A stretch of 41,346 bases of DNA from contig JAJQCQ010000025.1 of assembly GCA_021202635.1 (NCBI GenBank), positions 1-41,346 on the forward strand. The letters run 5' to 3'. Of this stretch, positions 32,926 to 41,297 are shown in pieces. Position 1 is the stretch's first letter; every line of letters begins with the position of its first letter. This stretch comes from Lachnospiraceae bacterium (GTDB lineage Bacteria; Bacillota; Clostridia; Lachnospirales; Lachnospiraceae). Made by a program: the position numbers and the translations under genes. The notes below the pieces were generated by a model. The model did not search any database. It saw only the letters and a program-made list of their open reading frames with translations, and was not told the DNA's origin.

Positions 32926-33837
32926 TTGAACTACAGCCAGTTTTTAGAAACCATTACAAAAGAAGTCCGGGAGCGCACGGACCCTGAGGCCAGTATTCAC
33001 ATCAGCCAGTATCAAAAGATCAATCTGCCGATGATGGACGGTATGACCATCCTGCTCCCCGGAGAAAACACCGCGCCAACGATCTACCTGGATTCCCTGT
33101 ATCAGGAATATCTTGACGGCGCCAGCCTTCCCGGACTGGCAGAAAAAATTCTCGCTTTCCACACCGAGAACCAGAAGATCCGGACCTGCGACCTCTCTTT
33201 CTATACAAAGTTCGAACAGGCATGCAAACACATCGTCTGTCGTCTGGTAAATTATGAGATGAATCAGTCGCTTCTGGAACACGTCCCGTATCTCCGTTTC
33301 CTGGATCTGGCGATCGTCTATTACTACGAGATGGAAAACAGTTCCTTCGGACGCTCCAGCATCCTCGTGCGGGATGCGCACTTAGAAACCTGGGACACAG
33401 ATGTCCGTCAGCTGCACGCCATCGCAGTTCACAATACCCGCATCCTGCGCCCATACCGGATCGGGACGATGGATATGCTCGAAGAGATCACACACGTGAC
33501 GCTTCCCCCACGTGATCCGGAAGCGCCCTGTATGTACATCCTTACCAACGAACAGCTGAGCTTTGGTGCCGTCAACATCATCTACAACGATATTCTTCGT
33601 TCCGTCAGTGACAAAATCGGAGGCGACTTCTATGTCCTCCCAAGCAGTATCCACGAATGTCTGATTCTTCCTGTCTCCAACTGGAATGACAAAGAACCTC
33701 ACAAACTCCAGAACATCGTAAGAGAAATCAATCAGAAATATGTTTCCATCGAAGAAATTCTCAGCAATCAGATCTATCGTTACAGCCAGGTTGCTGACAG
33801 TCTGTGTCTCGTTTCCTGTAAGCAGACAACACATTAA
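32926..33837 (+). CDS. DUF5688 family protein
   Basis: A 303-residue cytosolic-looking protein of unknown function. The start MNYSQFLETITKEV, the conserved central FLDLAIVYYYEM, and the segment FYVLPSSIHECLILPV match the DUF5688 family common in Lachnospiraceae. The start is TTG at 32926, supported by AAAGGTGG at normal distance and by the family N-terminus. No membrane segments or catalytic motifs were recognised. It is a single-gene transcript between the efp terminator and the tRNA gene. Confidence 0.8.
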   Translation: MNYSQFLETITKEVRERTDPEASIHISQYQKINLPMMDGMTILLPGENTAPTIYLDSLYQEYLDGASLPGLAEKILAFHTENQKIRTCDLSFYTKFEQACKHIVCRLVNYEMNQSLLEHVPYLRFLDLAIVYYYEMENSSFGRSSILVRDAHLETWDTDVRQLHAIAVHNTRILRPYRIGTMDMLEEITHVTLPPRDPEAPCMYILTNEQLSFGAVNIIYNDILRSVSDKIGGDFYVLPSSIHECLILPVSNWNDKEPHKLQNIVREINQKYVSIEEILSNQIYRYSQVADSLCLVSCKQTTH

Positions 33838-33849
33838 GAAACAGGTATG

Positions 33850-33874
33850 AAAAAAGGGGAGCGAACGCTCCCCT
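33850..33874 (-). terminator. Terminator of the tRNA-Arg gene
   Basis: GGGGAGC and GCTCCCC (33856-33862 with 33867-33873) form a stem with a 4-base loop, followed on the minus strand by TTTTTT. Confidence 0.9.
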
Positions 33875-33895
33875 GCCTGATCAGCTTATAAAAAA

Positions 33896-33968
33896 CGCAC
33901 CTGAAGGGATTCGAACCCCTGACACGTGGTACCGGAAACCACTGCTCTATCCCCTGAGCTACAGGTGC
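33896..33968 (-). tRNA. tRNA-Arg (anticodon CCG)
   Basis: A 73-base cloverleaf on the minus strand. The acceptor arms are GCACCTG and CAGGTGC; the D-arm is AGCTCAG with GGATAGAGC. The anticodon stem GTGGT/ACCAC frames the loop TTCCGGT, giving anticodon CCG for the CGG codon. The T-arm is CAGGGGTTCGAATCCCTT. The discriminator is G; CCA is not encoded. A promoter lies at 34001-34029. Confidence 0.96.
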
Positions 33969-34000
33969 AATCCGTACACAGTTTCCTGCGCACGGTTGTC

Positions 34001-34029
34001 ATTCTATCACACTTTTTTTATTTTGTAAA
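34001..34029 (-). promoter_or_regulatory. Promoter of the tRNA-Arg gene
   Basis: TTTACA (34029-34024) and TAGAAT (34006-34001) with a 17-base spacer on the minus strand. Confidence 0.8.
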
Positions 34030-34052
34030 GGAAAAAGTTGTCCGTTCTCATG

Positions 34053-34074
34053 CTTACCAGCGCCTTACCAGCGC
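34053..34074. repeat. Exact 11-bp tandem duplication at the fabH stop codon
   Basis: CTTACCAGCGC occurs twice without a gap at 34053-34063 and 34064-34074. The minus-strand unit contains the tryptophan and stop codons of fabH (TGGTAA), so the second copy leaves a spare stop just downstream. It is probably a replication slippage event. Confidence 0.75.
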
Positions 34075-35093
34075 ACCAGACACGCCGCGCTGGACAGACC
34101 TCCGCCAAAGGCCACCATGACAATCAGGTCTCCCCTTTGGAACTTCCCGGCGCGATTCCACTCATCCAGCACCAGCGGAATGCTGGCAGCGGAAGTATTG
34201 CCATACTTTTGAAGATTCACGCAAAAATGATCCGCCGGCACACCCTTCAGACGTCTGGAAGCACTGTCGATGATACGCTTATTCGCCTGATGCGGTACCA
34301 CCCAGTCCAGATCCTCTTCCTGAAGTCCGGCCTTTGCCAGCACCTCATCCACCCGTTTGGGCAGATTGCTCACCGCAAATTTATAGGTCTCCTGTCCATC
34401 CATAAAAATAAGCGGAAGCTTTTCTTCTTTCTCCAGCCAGGGAGAAATCCCGTTTTTTGTGGGGATCGCGATCACCTCATCGCCGCCCGCTGTGACAAAG
34501 GAGGACGCCAGATAATGATCCCCCGGCTCCAGCACCGCAGCTCCCGCTCCATCCCCGAATAGCACGGCGGTAGATCGGTCGTGCCAGTTCACAATACGGG
34601 ACATAGCTTCTGCTCCGATAATCAGCATCTTACGGATACCTCCGCGCGCAAAAAAAGCAGCCGCAGTATCCATCAGATAAATCCAACCGGTGCAGGCCGC
34701 GCTCAGATCCATACAGGGGCATTGTGCACCAAGCTCCCGCTGCACCAGAGCGGCCATGGATGGACATATGTATTCACCACTGATCGTAGCACAGAGAATC
34801 ATGTCAATCTCATCCGGAGAAGCATCCGCATTTTCCAATGCATTCCGTGCAGCCTGAATCGCGAGATCAGAAGTCGTCTCCGTCGTACAGATATGCCTTT
34901 GCTCGATCCCGCTCCGGCTTCGTATCCACTCGTCACTGGTATCCAGGAAAACCGTCAGGTCATCGTTCGTCACAACACGGGACGGCACACAGCTCCCCGT
35001 ACCTGTGATCCGAAAGCTCTTCGGTGCGGCAGAGCTTCTCTCTGTCTGGTACTTATGCTTCTTATTCTCTTCTGTCAGATTCATCTCTGTCAT
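34065..35093 (-). CDS. fabH: 3-oxoacyl-ACP synthase III
   Basis: A 342-residue thiolase-fold enzyme that condenses acyl-CoA with malonyl-ACP to start fatty acid synthesis. The catalytic triad is C134 (DLSAACTGW), H268 (WVVPHQANKR) and N299 (KYGNTSAAS). Compared with typical FabH there is an N-terminal extension of about 27 charged residues before FRITGTGSCVPSRVV. The ATG at 35093 follows AGGAGA. It stands alone rather than in a fab operon, so it may be a second KASIII with a special acyl primer. A promoter is at 35139-35167. Confidence 0.92.
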   Translation of the reverse strand: MTEMNLTEENKKHKYQTERSSAAPKSFRITGTGSCVPSRVVTNDDLTVFLDTSDEWIRSRSGIEQRHICTTETTSDLAIQAARNALENADASPDEIDMILCATISGEYICPSMAALVQRELGAQCPCMDLSAACTGWIYLMDTAAAFFARGGIRKMLIIGAEAMSRIVNWHDRSTAVLFGDGAGAAVLEPGDHYLASSFVTAGGDEVIAIPTKNGISPWLEKEEKLPLIFMDGQETYKFAVSNLPKRVDEVLAKAGLQEEDLDWVVPHQANKRIIDSASRRLKGVPADHFCVNLQKYGNTSAASIPLVLDEWNRAGKFQRGDLIVMVAFGGGLSSAACLVRW

Positions 35094-35138
35094 AAAATTC
35101 TGTCTCCTGATTCTTTTTATTTCTCGAAGGTCTGGTTT

Positions 35139-35167
35139 ATTGTATCTCATTATCCGAAATACGACAA
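35139..35167 (-). promoter_or_regulatory. Promoter of fabH
   Basis: TTGTCG (35167-35162) and TACAAT (35144-35139) with a 17-base spacer on the minus strand. Confidence 0.65.
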
Positions 35168-35186
35168 GTTAAAAATGAAGTTTTCA

Positions 35187-35215
35187 TTGTAAATTAAATC
35201 TGCCTATAGTAAAAT
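35187..35215 (+). promoter_or_regulatory. Promoter of the GH3 gene
   Basis: TTGTAA (35187-35192) and TAAAAT (35210-35215) with a 17-base spacer, about 97 bases upstream of the start codon. It diverges from the fabH promoter only 20 bases away. Confidence 0.65.
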
Positions 35216-35250
35216 AGCAGAATATTCAAACGCTGGACAAAAAAAGAATA

Positions 35251-35283
35251 CCTCTCACTGCACACGATCCGCGCAGTGAGAGG
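35251..35283 (+). promoter_or_regulatory. Leader hairpin before the GH3 ribosome binding site
   Basis: CCTCTCACTGC (35251-35261) pairs perfectly with GCAGTGAGAGG (35273-35283) around an 11-base loop. In the plus orientation it ends 16 bases before GAAGGGAG. It is not followed by T on this strand, though the minus strand has TTTTTTTG after it. It may be a DNA operator, an RNA stability element, or a terminator for antisense transcripts. Confidence 0.5.
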
Positions 35284-35311
35284 CAACAGGATTCATACGA
35301 AGGGAGAATCT

Positions 35312-38300
35312 ATGCAAAAACCGAAACACTCCTCCGGGCACCTTTACAGGCAGACCACTTCCAGCCAAATCTCTCATCACACAGCACAACATCCAAAAGG
35401 AAACATGCGCTGCCGTACAAGGCTTGCCATTCACTCCTTGCTGCTTGTTATTCTGCTCCTCGCAAATACTGCTGCCTCTTACTATTCTCCCATTCTTGAC
35501 CTGTATCTTGGCAATTACTCCTCCAGCGCCTCATCAGAAGAAAAAGAAGCGACAGCAGAAGCCTCTGCCGAGCTGACTCTTCAAATACAGGCAGAATCCA
35601 CCGTGCTGCTCCAAAATAACGATAAAACTCTGCCGCTTAGCGAAAGCATCACAAAAGTCAATGTCTTTGGCTGGGCTTCCACACAATGGCTGGGCGGCGG
35701 CAGCGGCTCCGGAGGTGTTTCCGGGGTTGAGACAGATCTGCTGCAGGCGCTTACCGATTACGGCATTTCATATAACACCAGTCTGACGAAAATGTATCAG
35801 AACTTTGCCGCCAAACGCGACTATACCGATTCCTTAAACGCCTCCCCTGAGGAATGCTGCCGTCTCTACGAGCCTGCCATTGATGACACAGACTATTACA
35901 GCGAGGCACTCCTTGCGGAGGCCAAAAGCTGGTCTGACACGGCGATAGTCGTCATAGGGCGTTTTTCCGGCGAGAGCATCGACCTGCCATCTGTACAATA
36001 TAAAATCACCGATCAGAGCGGCTCAGTCACTGTAGATGATTCCCGCACGTATCTGAATCTGTCCACAGAAGAAATTGCGCTTCTGGAATACGTCGGAAGC
36101 ACTTATGAGAATGTAATTGTCCTGCTCAATACCGGTAATGTCATGGCAGTCGGTGAAATCGAGACCATTCCCGGTGTAGACGCCTGCCTGCTGGTCGGAC
36201 TGACCGGTGCTTCCGGCGCCTCTGTCCTGCCCTCCATCCTCTGGGGCGAAATCTCCCCTTCCGGAAAAACAGCCGATACCTGGGCCTATGACCTTTCCTC
36301 ATCCGCCGCCTATGCCAATGCAGGCGAAGATGGCACAGGAAGTTACACCAACGCCTCCGGTTATTACCCGAATAATGGCACTACCAACGTCAGTCTGGGA
36401 AATGGCACTGCCTACGACCAGGTCAGCTACATTGATTACACCGAAGGAATTTATGTCGGCTACCGCTGGTATGAAACCGCAGACACAGAAGGATTCTGGG
36501 ATGAAACAGAAACCATATACGGTTCCGGCTATGATGGAGTCGTCCAATATCCGTTTGGATATGGTCTGAGCTATACCAGTTTTGAATGGGAAGTCCTCGA
36601 TGCGCCGACGGATGGCACCCGTCTGGACGCCGATACCAGGCTGAGTATCACCGTGCGTGTGACAAACACCGGAGATACTGCCGGAAAAGACGTCGTTCAG
36701 CTGTACTTTTCCGCCCCATACACAGCCGGCGGCATAGAAAAATCGTCCGTAGAGCTTGCCGCATTCGCAAAAACATCTCTGCTTGAGCCAGGAGAAAGTG
36801 AAGAGGTTACGCTCATCTTTCAGGCGGAAGACATGGCTTCCTATGACTGTTACGATGCCAACGACAACGGTTTTGCCGGATACGAGCTGGAAGCCGGCGA
36901 ATATCAGATCACCCTTCGGCGCGACGCCCACACCATAGCCAGCTGTGAAAAGGCTGTCATCCGCTGCGTCCTGAATGAAGGCATATACTATGAATCAGAC
37001 TCCTCAACAGGAAATACGGTCAGCAATAAATTTACCGGGGAAGACGCTATCGATGGCGTAAGCCTGGATGGCAGCGATTCTGACCAGGAAATCATCTGGC
37101 TGACACGTGCGGATTTTGCAGGCACCTTTCCGACTGAAAATGTCGAGAGCCGTGCCATGCCCGAATCCGTTGCCAGCTGCAATCTTTACACGGAAGAAAT
37201 GGCGGAAAACTGGATGGATCCGGAAGAGGAACCCATTACCACAGGCGCAGACAATGGACTTCTGATTGAAGAAAACGGCGTCACCACAGAACTTGGCTAC
37301 CAGCTTGGAGCAGATTACAATGATCCGCTCTGGGAGGATTTGCTTGATCAGCTGACAATCAGCGAAATGACCGAGCTTGTTACACATGCCTATTCCCACA
37401 CAGCCGCTTTGGAGAGTGTCGGAAAAGAAGCCGCCAGGGAACTGGATGGCCCTTCCCAGATCGGCGGATTTATCGGTTCAGATACCGGCACCGGATTCCC
37501 CAGTGAGAGTACGCTAGCGCAATCCTGGAATACAGACCTCGCACGCCAGATGGGTCGCGCCATCGGCACAGAAGCCCTGCAATCCGGGATCAGCGGCTGG
37601 TACGCTCCCACCGCGAACCTCCATCGCACGCCGTTGGGCGGACGAAACTACGAATATTTTTCCGAAGACAGCCTGCTCACCGGCGAATTCTGTGGCAATA
37701 TCGCAGCCGGTTCCCTCGAAGCAGGCTGCTACTGCTACATCAAGCATTTTATCTGCAATGACCAGGAAGCGGATGTCTACCGCGATGGTGTCTATACCTG
37801 GATGACAGAGCAAACCCTGCGCGAACTGTATCTTACTCCTTTCCAGATCGCGATCGAAGATTATGGCGCGACCGGAATCATGACCTCCTACAATCGTCTG
37901 GGAGCCGTCTGGAGCGGAGGCAGTGAAGCACTGCTGACCGGAATCCTGCGAAATGAATGGAACTTCCAGGGAGCGGTCATCACGGATTACAGCGATCACC
38001 ATTCCTACATGAACGGCGACCAAATGCTTCGGGCGGGCGGAGACCTCTGGATGGACGGCTGCGGCGGTACCTTCCAATACGAAACGGAATCCAACAGCTT
38101 CCGGCAGGCACTGCGACGCGCTGCAAAGCATGTGCTTTATATGTATCTGAACGCCCGCGTCGTCAACCGCGAATACGCGGCATCCATCGGAGACGAAAGC
38201 ATACTGCGTCCAATCGTGCAAAAAGGAATCTCTGTCTGGAAAATCCTCTTATGGGGATTGATGGTGATAGACCTGGCATCGATGTTGCGGGTTATCGCGC

Positions 38301-38341
38301 ACATGATTCATTCTGGAACTCAGCCAGACCGCAACTCATAA
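35312..38341 (+). CDS. Glycoside hydrolase family 3 enzyme with swapped domain order and two membrane spans
   Basis: A 1009-residue beta-glucosidase-like enzyme. After a polar cytoplasmic start there is a membrane span (38-57). The alpha/beta-sandwich domain normally found second in GH3 comes first (about 90-430), with the acid/base candidate E221 in GRFSGESID. A fibronectin-III-like domain follows (about 430-550). The TIM-barrel-like domain comes last (about 690-960), with KHFICNDQE and the nucleophile D892 in AVITDYSDH. A second hydrophobic span lies at about 974-998. The order is the reverse of most GH3 enzymes but is known from Butyrivibrio and Ruminococcus glucosidases. Membrane anchoring suggests an extracellular active site. 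The ATG at 35312 follows AAGGGAG. Confidence 0.9.
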   Translation: MQKPKHSSGHLYRQTTSSQISHHTAQHPKGNMRCRTRLAIHSLLLVILLLANTAASYYSPILDLYLGNYSSSASSEEKEATAEASAELTLQIQAESTVLLQNNDKTLPLSESITKVNVFGWASTQWLGGGSGSGGVSGVETDLLQALTDYGISYNTSLTKMYQNFAAKRDYTDSLNASPEECCRLYEPAIDDTDYYSEALLAEAKSWSDTAIVVIGRFSGESIDLPSVQYKITDQSGSVTVDDSRTYLNLSTEEIALLEYVGSTYENVIVLLNTGNVMAVGEIETIPGVDACLLVGLTGASGASVLPSILWGEISPSGKTADTWAYDLSSSAAYANAGEDGTGSYTNASGYYPNNGTTNVSLGNGTAYDQVSYIDYTEGIYVGYRWYETADTEGFWDETETIYGSGYDGVVQYPFGYGLSYTSFEWEVLDAPTDGTRLDADTRLSITVRVTNTGDTAGKDVVQLYFSAPYTAGGIEKSSVELAAFAKTSLLEPGESEEVTLIFQAEDMASYDCYDANDNGFAGYELEAGEYQITLRRDAHTIASCEKAVIRCVLNEGIYYESDSSTGNTVSNKFTGEDAIDGVSLDGSDSDQEIIWLTRADFAGTFPTENVESRAMPESVASCNLYTEEMAENWMDPEEEPITTGADNGLLIEENGVTTELGYQLGADYNDPLWEDLLDQLTISEMTELVTHAYSHTAALESVGKEAARELDGPSQIGGFIGSDTGTGFPSESTLAQSWNTDLARQMGRAIGTEALQSGISGWYAPTANLHRTPLGGRNYEYFSEDSLLTGEFCGNIAAGSLEAGCYCYIKHFICNDQEADVYRDGVYTWMTEQTLRELYLTPFQIAIEDYGATGIMTSYNRLGAVWSGGSEALLTGILRNEWNFQGAVITDYSDHHSYMNGDQMLRAGGDLWMDGCGGTFQYETESNSFRQALRRAAKHVLYMYLNARVVNREYAASIGDESILRPIVQKGISVWKILLWGLMVIDLASMLRVIAHMIHSGTQPDRNS

Positions 38342-38541
38342 TTTCTCACTCCCCCACAACAGATTTTTATCACAAATAGAAAAATGCTCCTGTGTCTTAA
38401 AAACTTTTTTTCTCGTACAGGTTATGTCCCATTGGGATAAATTATAGTATCAGCAAAATATGGGGTTAATACGGCGGGGCATTTTTGCTCCGCCGATTCA
38501 TTGTCAGTGTGCAGACGTTACAGATTTGCCAGAAAACTTGT
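38342..38541. other. Gene-free spacer with a GC-rich hairpin
   Basis: Between the convergent GH3 and SDR genes there is a 9-bp stem CGGCGGGGC with GCTCCGCCG (38472-38495) around a T-rich loop, containing one wobble and lacking a T-tail in either direction. It may serve as a weak terminator. No gene was recognised. Confidence 0.45.
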
Positions 38542-39396
38542 CTACCTCTTTTCAAGAATGTCTGATTCTATGAAATTCTCCGGCATTTTCACAATCTTTG
38601 GCAAACCCAGAATGCCAAAGATGGAACGCGGGCGAATATAAAGATATTTCCGATATGGTTCACAAACTGCTCTCACACTCATTAGGGATGGTTTCGCACC
38701 TTTATCCGGAAACAGGGCGAGCAATTTTTTTCCAATTTTCACAACCGTGCCAGGTAATGCGGAATCCTGTCCAAACATAATATTCGTACCGCTCATACCC
38801 GGATGCACCAGTACGGCTTCGAGTCCCTCTTCATTCATACATTTGCAGGCATATACCGATACACAAAGCTTCGAATAACCGTACAGCCGGTTCGCTGATT
38901 CAGACGCAAAAGACCGAATCGATTCTTCTTTTGAAAGCGTACCAGCCAGAGACGAAACAAAAACGACCCTCGTATGATCCCTGCGGAATTTATCCTTCCA
39001 CAATTCCATCATGTGATACACGCCGAAAAAATTCGTGCCAAGAATAAGATTATTTCCATCTTCTGTCATCTGTGTCGGATCCGAGCCGCAGATTCCTGCG
39101 TTAAATACAAACGCATCAATATGACGCGATTCATATGTTCGGGCAAACCGGTCAATCGACGCATAAGAAGCCTGATCGTAAAGCGCGAATCTCAGTCTGG
39201 CTCCCGGGACCTCCTTGCGGATATAAGAAATTGCTTTTCTGGCACGCTGTTCACTTCTACATGCCAGAAGCACATGAGCACCCAGATATGCCAGATTCTT
39301 CGCGGTCTGGAGGCCAATACCCGAATTTGCTCCAGTTACAACAATCACTTTATTGTCCAGCCTCGGCAATGTAGATAAATACTTTTCGTATTTCAT
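38542..39396 (-). CDS. Short-chain dehydrogenase/reductase
   Basis: A 284-residue NAD(P)-dependent oxidoreductase of the classical SDR type, closest by eye to the retinol-dehydrogenase-like group. The cofactor motif TGANSGIG is at 21-28, CRSEQRAR follows the second beta strand (a basic residue there favours NADPH), NAG is at 99-101, and the catalytic set is S149, Y172 and K176 (YGYSK). The substrate is unknown. GAGGGAGG precedes the ATG. It follows the J-domain module on the same strand by about 75 bases and may be transcribed with it. Confidence 0.88.
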   Translation of the reverse strand: MKYEKYLSTLPRLDNKVIVVTGANSGIGLQTAKNLAYLGAHVLLACRSEQRARKAISYIRKEVPGARLRFALYDQASYASIDRFARTYESRHIDAFVFNAGICGSDPTQMTEDGNNLILGTNFFGVYHMMELWKDKFRRDHTRVVFVSSLAGTLSKEESIRSFASESANRLYGYSKLCVSVYACKCMNEEGLEAVLVHPGMSGTNIMFGQDSALPGTVVKIGKKLLALFPDKGAKPSLMSVRAVCEPYRKYLYIRPRSIFGILGLPKIVKMPENFIESDILEKR

Positions 39397-39472
39397 TAAA
39401 ATCCTCCCTCATACAAAAACCAGCTGAAACAAATCGAAATAAATCTCGCTTCCAGCCACCAAGCTACTGCTC

Positions 39473-39706
39473 TCAGCCGCCTTGTTTTTTCACCGCCATA
39501 CTTATCATTCGCTCAAAAGATTCTGCAAACCTTGCATCGTTCTCCTGTGTGCGCTTTGCCGGACCCTTTAAATGATTCTTACTCTTGCTCCTTCGAGCCT
39601 TCTTATTCAGATGATGTTCCATCAGCATCTGGTCGATGTTTTCATCCGTATACCACTGTCCGCTTTGATAATAAGTCTTTCCCGCAGATTTACAATCTTC
39701 CAGCAT
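39473..39706 (-). CDS. Small basic protein of unknown function (77 residues)
   Basis: A highly charged, lysine/arginine-rich 77-residue protein with no recognised domain. Residues 14-30 (QSGQWYTDENIDQMLM) and the C-terminal helix (FAESFERMISMAVKKQGG) look structured. GGAG lies eight bases before the ATG, and the start overlaps the end of the J-domain gene by 17 bases in another frame, implying translational coupling. It may be a partner of that protein. Confidence 0.55.
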   Translation of the reverse strand: MLEDCKSAGKTYYQSGQWYTDENIDQMLMEHHLNKKARRSKSKNHLKGPAKRTQENDARFAESFERMISMAVKKQGG

Positions 39707-40670
39707 ATGCAGTTCTCCGAAGCTGGCTCCGATAGTCTGCCAGAATTCTCTCTATCCTTTCATTCATATCCGGATTCCGATAGCTGTCTGCATCCTGACT
39801 CAAGCGTATCAAAAACTCCATCTCGGCTTTTGCCTGTCGAAGAAAGTTTCCTTTATTCCTCTGAACATTCTTTACGGTCAGCCTGACTTGAGCCATATGT
39901 GCACTCATAAATGGAAACAGACAGTAATACAGTTCATCCTCAGCGAAGGAAAGATGACCGAGACTGCCTCCGTTTTTATCAGCAACCATCAATCGTCCGT
40001 TTCGGAGAGCTGCCGGGTAGACAATTTCAGTGGTACGCAGGGAAGCAATTCTTCTCATAATATCCAGATTCTGCTTTTCCCCAACATAGGCGCAAAAACG
40101 ATATATTTTGCGGTTCTCTTTATCAACCTTATCCGGTTCAGCTATTTTGGGAAGACAGTCTGCAGGTTCCACAAACTGCATTGCCAGGCAGTGAAACAAG
40201 TGTTCCTGACTGGAGATGCGAAGCGTATCTGTATTTCCAGTCACATTGCATTCCGCCTCGACTGCATCCAGCAAATCGCGCGCAGCATGATAAATGCTCT
40301 TAAGAAATAATGGGAATTCTTCTTCGTTTGGATCCCACATGTATTTTCCATTGGTTACCTTTTGATATAAGCCTTCCGAATCAATATCCATATGGTATGG
40401 GGCGTAAATATTTCTCGCTGTAAATACAGACTCATTTACGATTTCTCTCCAAACGACTTCTGCTACAGCTTTCGTCAGGAAAAATTCTTCACTTTTGAGC
40501 AAAGAATAAGCAGCATTAATCTTCTGCGCCAGTTTCTGGTGTTCTTTTGAATCCGTTCCTGCTACATCCGGATGATATCGCCCGATCAATCTCCGAAATT
40601 TTATCTTAGCCGTTCTGCCATCATCTTCATCTGTAATTCCCAGGATTCGTTTTGCTTCTTCTATATCCAT
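39690..40670 (-). CDS. J-domain protein with an uncharacterised C-terminal region
   Basis: A 326-residue protein. Residues 1-60 form a J-domain with HPD at 33-35 (RYHPDVAG), which stimulates the ATPase of DnaK-type chaperones. The remaining 265 residues lack the Gly/Phe stretch, zinc fingers and C-terminal domains of DnaJ, so this is a class III J-protein with its own client-binding region (conserved-looking segments FLKSIYHAARDLLDAVEAEC and LYYCLFPFMSAHMAQVRL). It starts six bases after the metallo-hydrolase with only a weak ribosome binding site, suggesting coupling. No DnaK or GrpE lies nearby. Confidence 0.78.
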   Translation of the reverse strand: MDIEEAKRILGITDEDDGRTAKIKFRRLIGRYHPDVAGTDSKEHQKLAQKINAAYSLLKSEEFFLTKAVAEVVWREIVNESVFTARNIYAPYHMDIDSEGLYQKVTNGKYMWDPNEEEFPLFLKSIYHAARDLLDAVEAECNVTGNTDTLRISSQEHLFHCLAMQFVEPADCLPKIAEPDKVDKENRKIYRFCAYVGEKQNLDIMRRIASLRTTEIVYPAALRNGRLMVADKNGGSLGHLSFAEDELYYCLFPFMSAHMAQVRLTVKNVQRNKGNFLRQAKAEMEFLIRLSQDADSYRNPDMNERIERILADYRSQLRRTAYAGRL

Positions 40671-40676
40671 ATTCTT

Positions 40677-41276
40677 TTATATTGCTATATTTCTGGGCTG
40701 TAGTACGGTTACCTGTGATCCTGAAGCATTCGTTGATGCGATTTCGATCTCACTTTCGGATAATGTCTTAACATTATCCATAATCTCAATAAACTCGTCA
40801 ACTGTTCCTATCACATCATATCCAAAACTGTGCTTCTCACTCCTGTAATGCATCGGTATCACAATTCCAGGTTTCAATGAGCAGACAAGATCTGCTGCCT
40901 GTCTCGCATCTATTGTAAAATAACCTCCAACAGGAACCATAGCCACATCCAGATTCTGCAGTTTTTCCATCTGCGCTGGCGTAAGCTCACACCCTAAATC
41001 TCCAAAATGCGCAACGCGGTTTTCTCCATCATCAATAATGAATATCTTATTCGGGCCGCGCTTTTTCCCACAAACCTCATCATGATAAGTTTCAATTACT
41101 TCCACATGAAACGGAAGTCCCGGCCGCTCGATTAGCTCAACTCCATCGCGAAAGTTGTGGTCCGCATGTTCATGACTGCAGAGAACCATGTCTGCTTTCT
41201 CGCATACCGGAGTATATCCAGGAACACTTCCATCTGCATACGGGTCAGTTATGATCGTATAGCCATCCTTCTCCAA
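40677..41276 (-). CDS. Metallo-beta-lactamase-fold hydrolase, 5' end disrupted
   Basis: A UlaG/UPF0173-type hydrolase. The metal-binding SHEHADH lies at 34-40, with further ligands probable in FGDLG and PMHYRSEK. Family members normally begin about M-x-I-x-Y-x-GHSCF. Here the frame upstream of the TTG at 41276 reads GHSCFKLEKDGYTI, but a TAG stop (41300-41298) interrupts it two codons before GHSCF and no ATG is available. The first few residues were therefore lost, or a TTG start is used after GHSC. The sequence upstream is unlike the gene. It is followed within six bases by the J-domain gene. Confidence 0.65.
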   Translation of the reverse strand: MEKDGYTIITDPYADGSVPGYTPVCEKADMVLCSHEHADHNFRDGVELIERPGLPFHVEVIETYHDEVCGKKRGPNKIFIIDDGENRVAHFGDLGCELTPAQMEKLQNLDVAMVPVGGYFTIDARQAADLVCSLKPGIVIPMHYRSEKHSFGYDVIGTVDEFIEIMDNVKTLSESEIEIASTNASGSQVTVLQPRNIAI

Positions 41277-41297
41277 TTTAAAACAAGAATGCCCTTC

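Noticed and set aside
34270-34310. T-box-like GGGTGGTACCGC on the minus strand
   Set aside because: It is inside fabH and encodes the conserved WVVPHQ around the active-site histidine.
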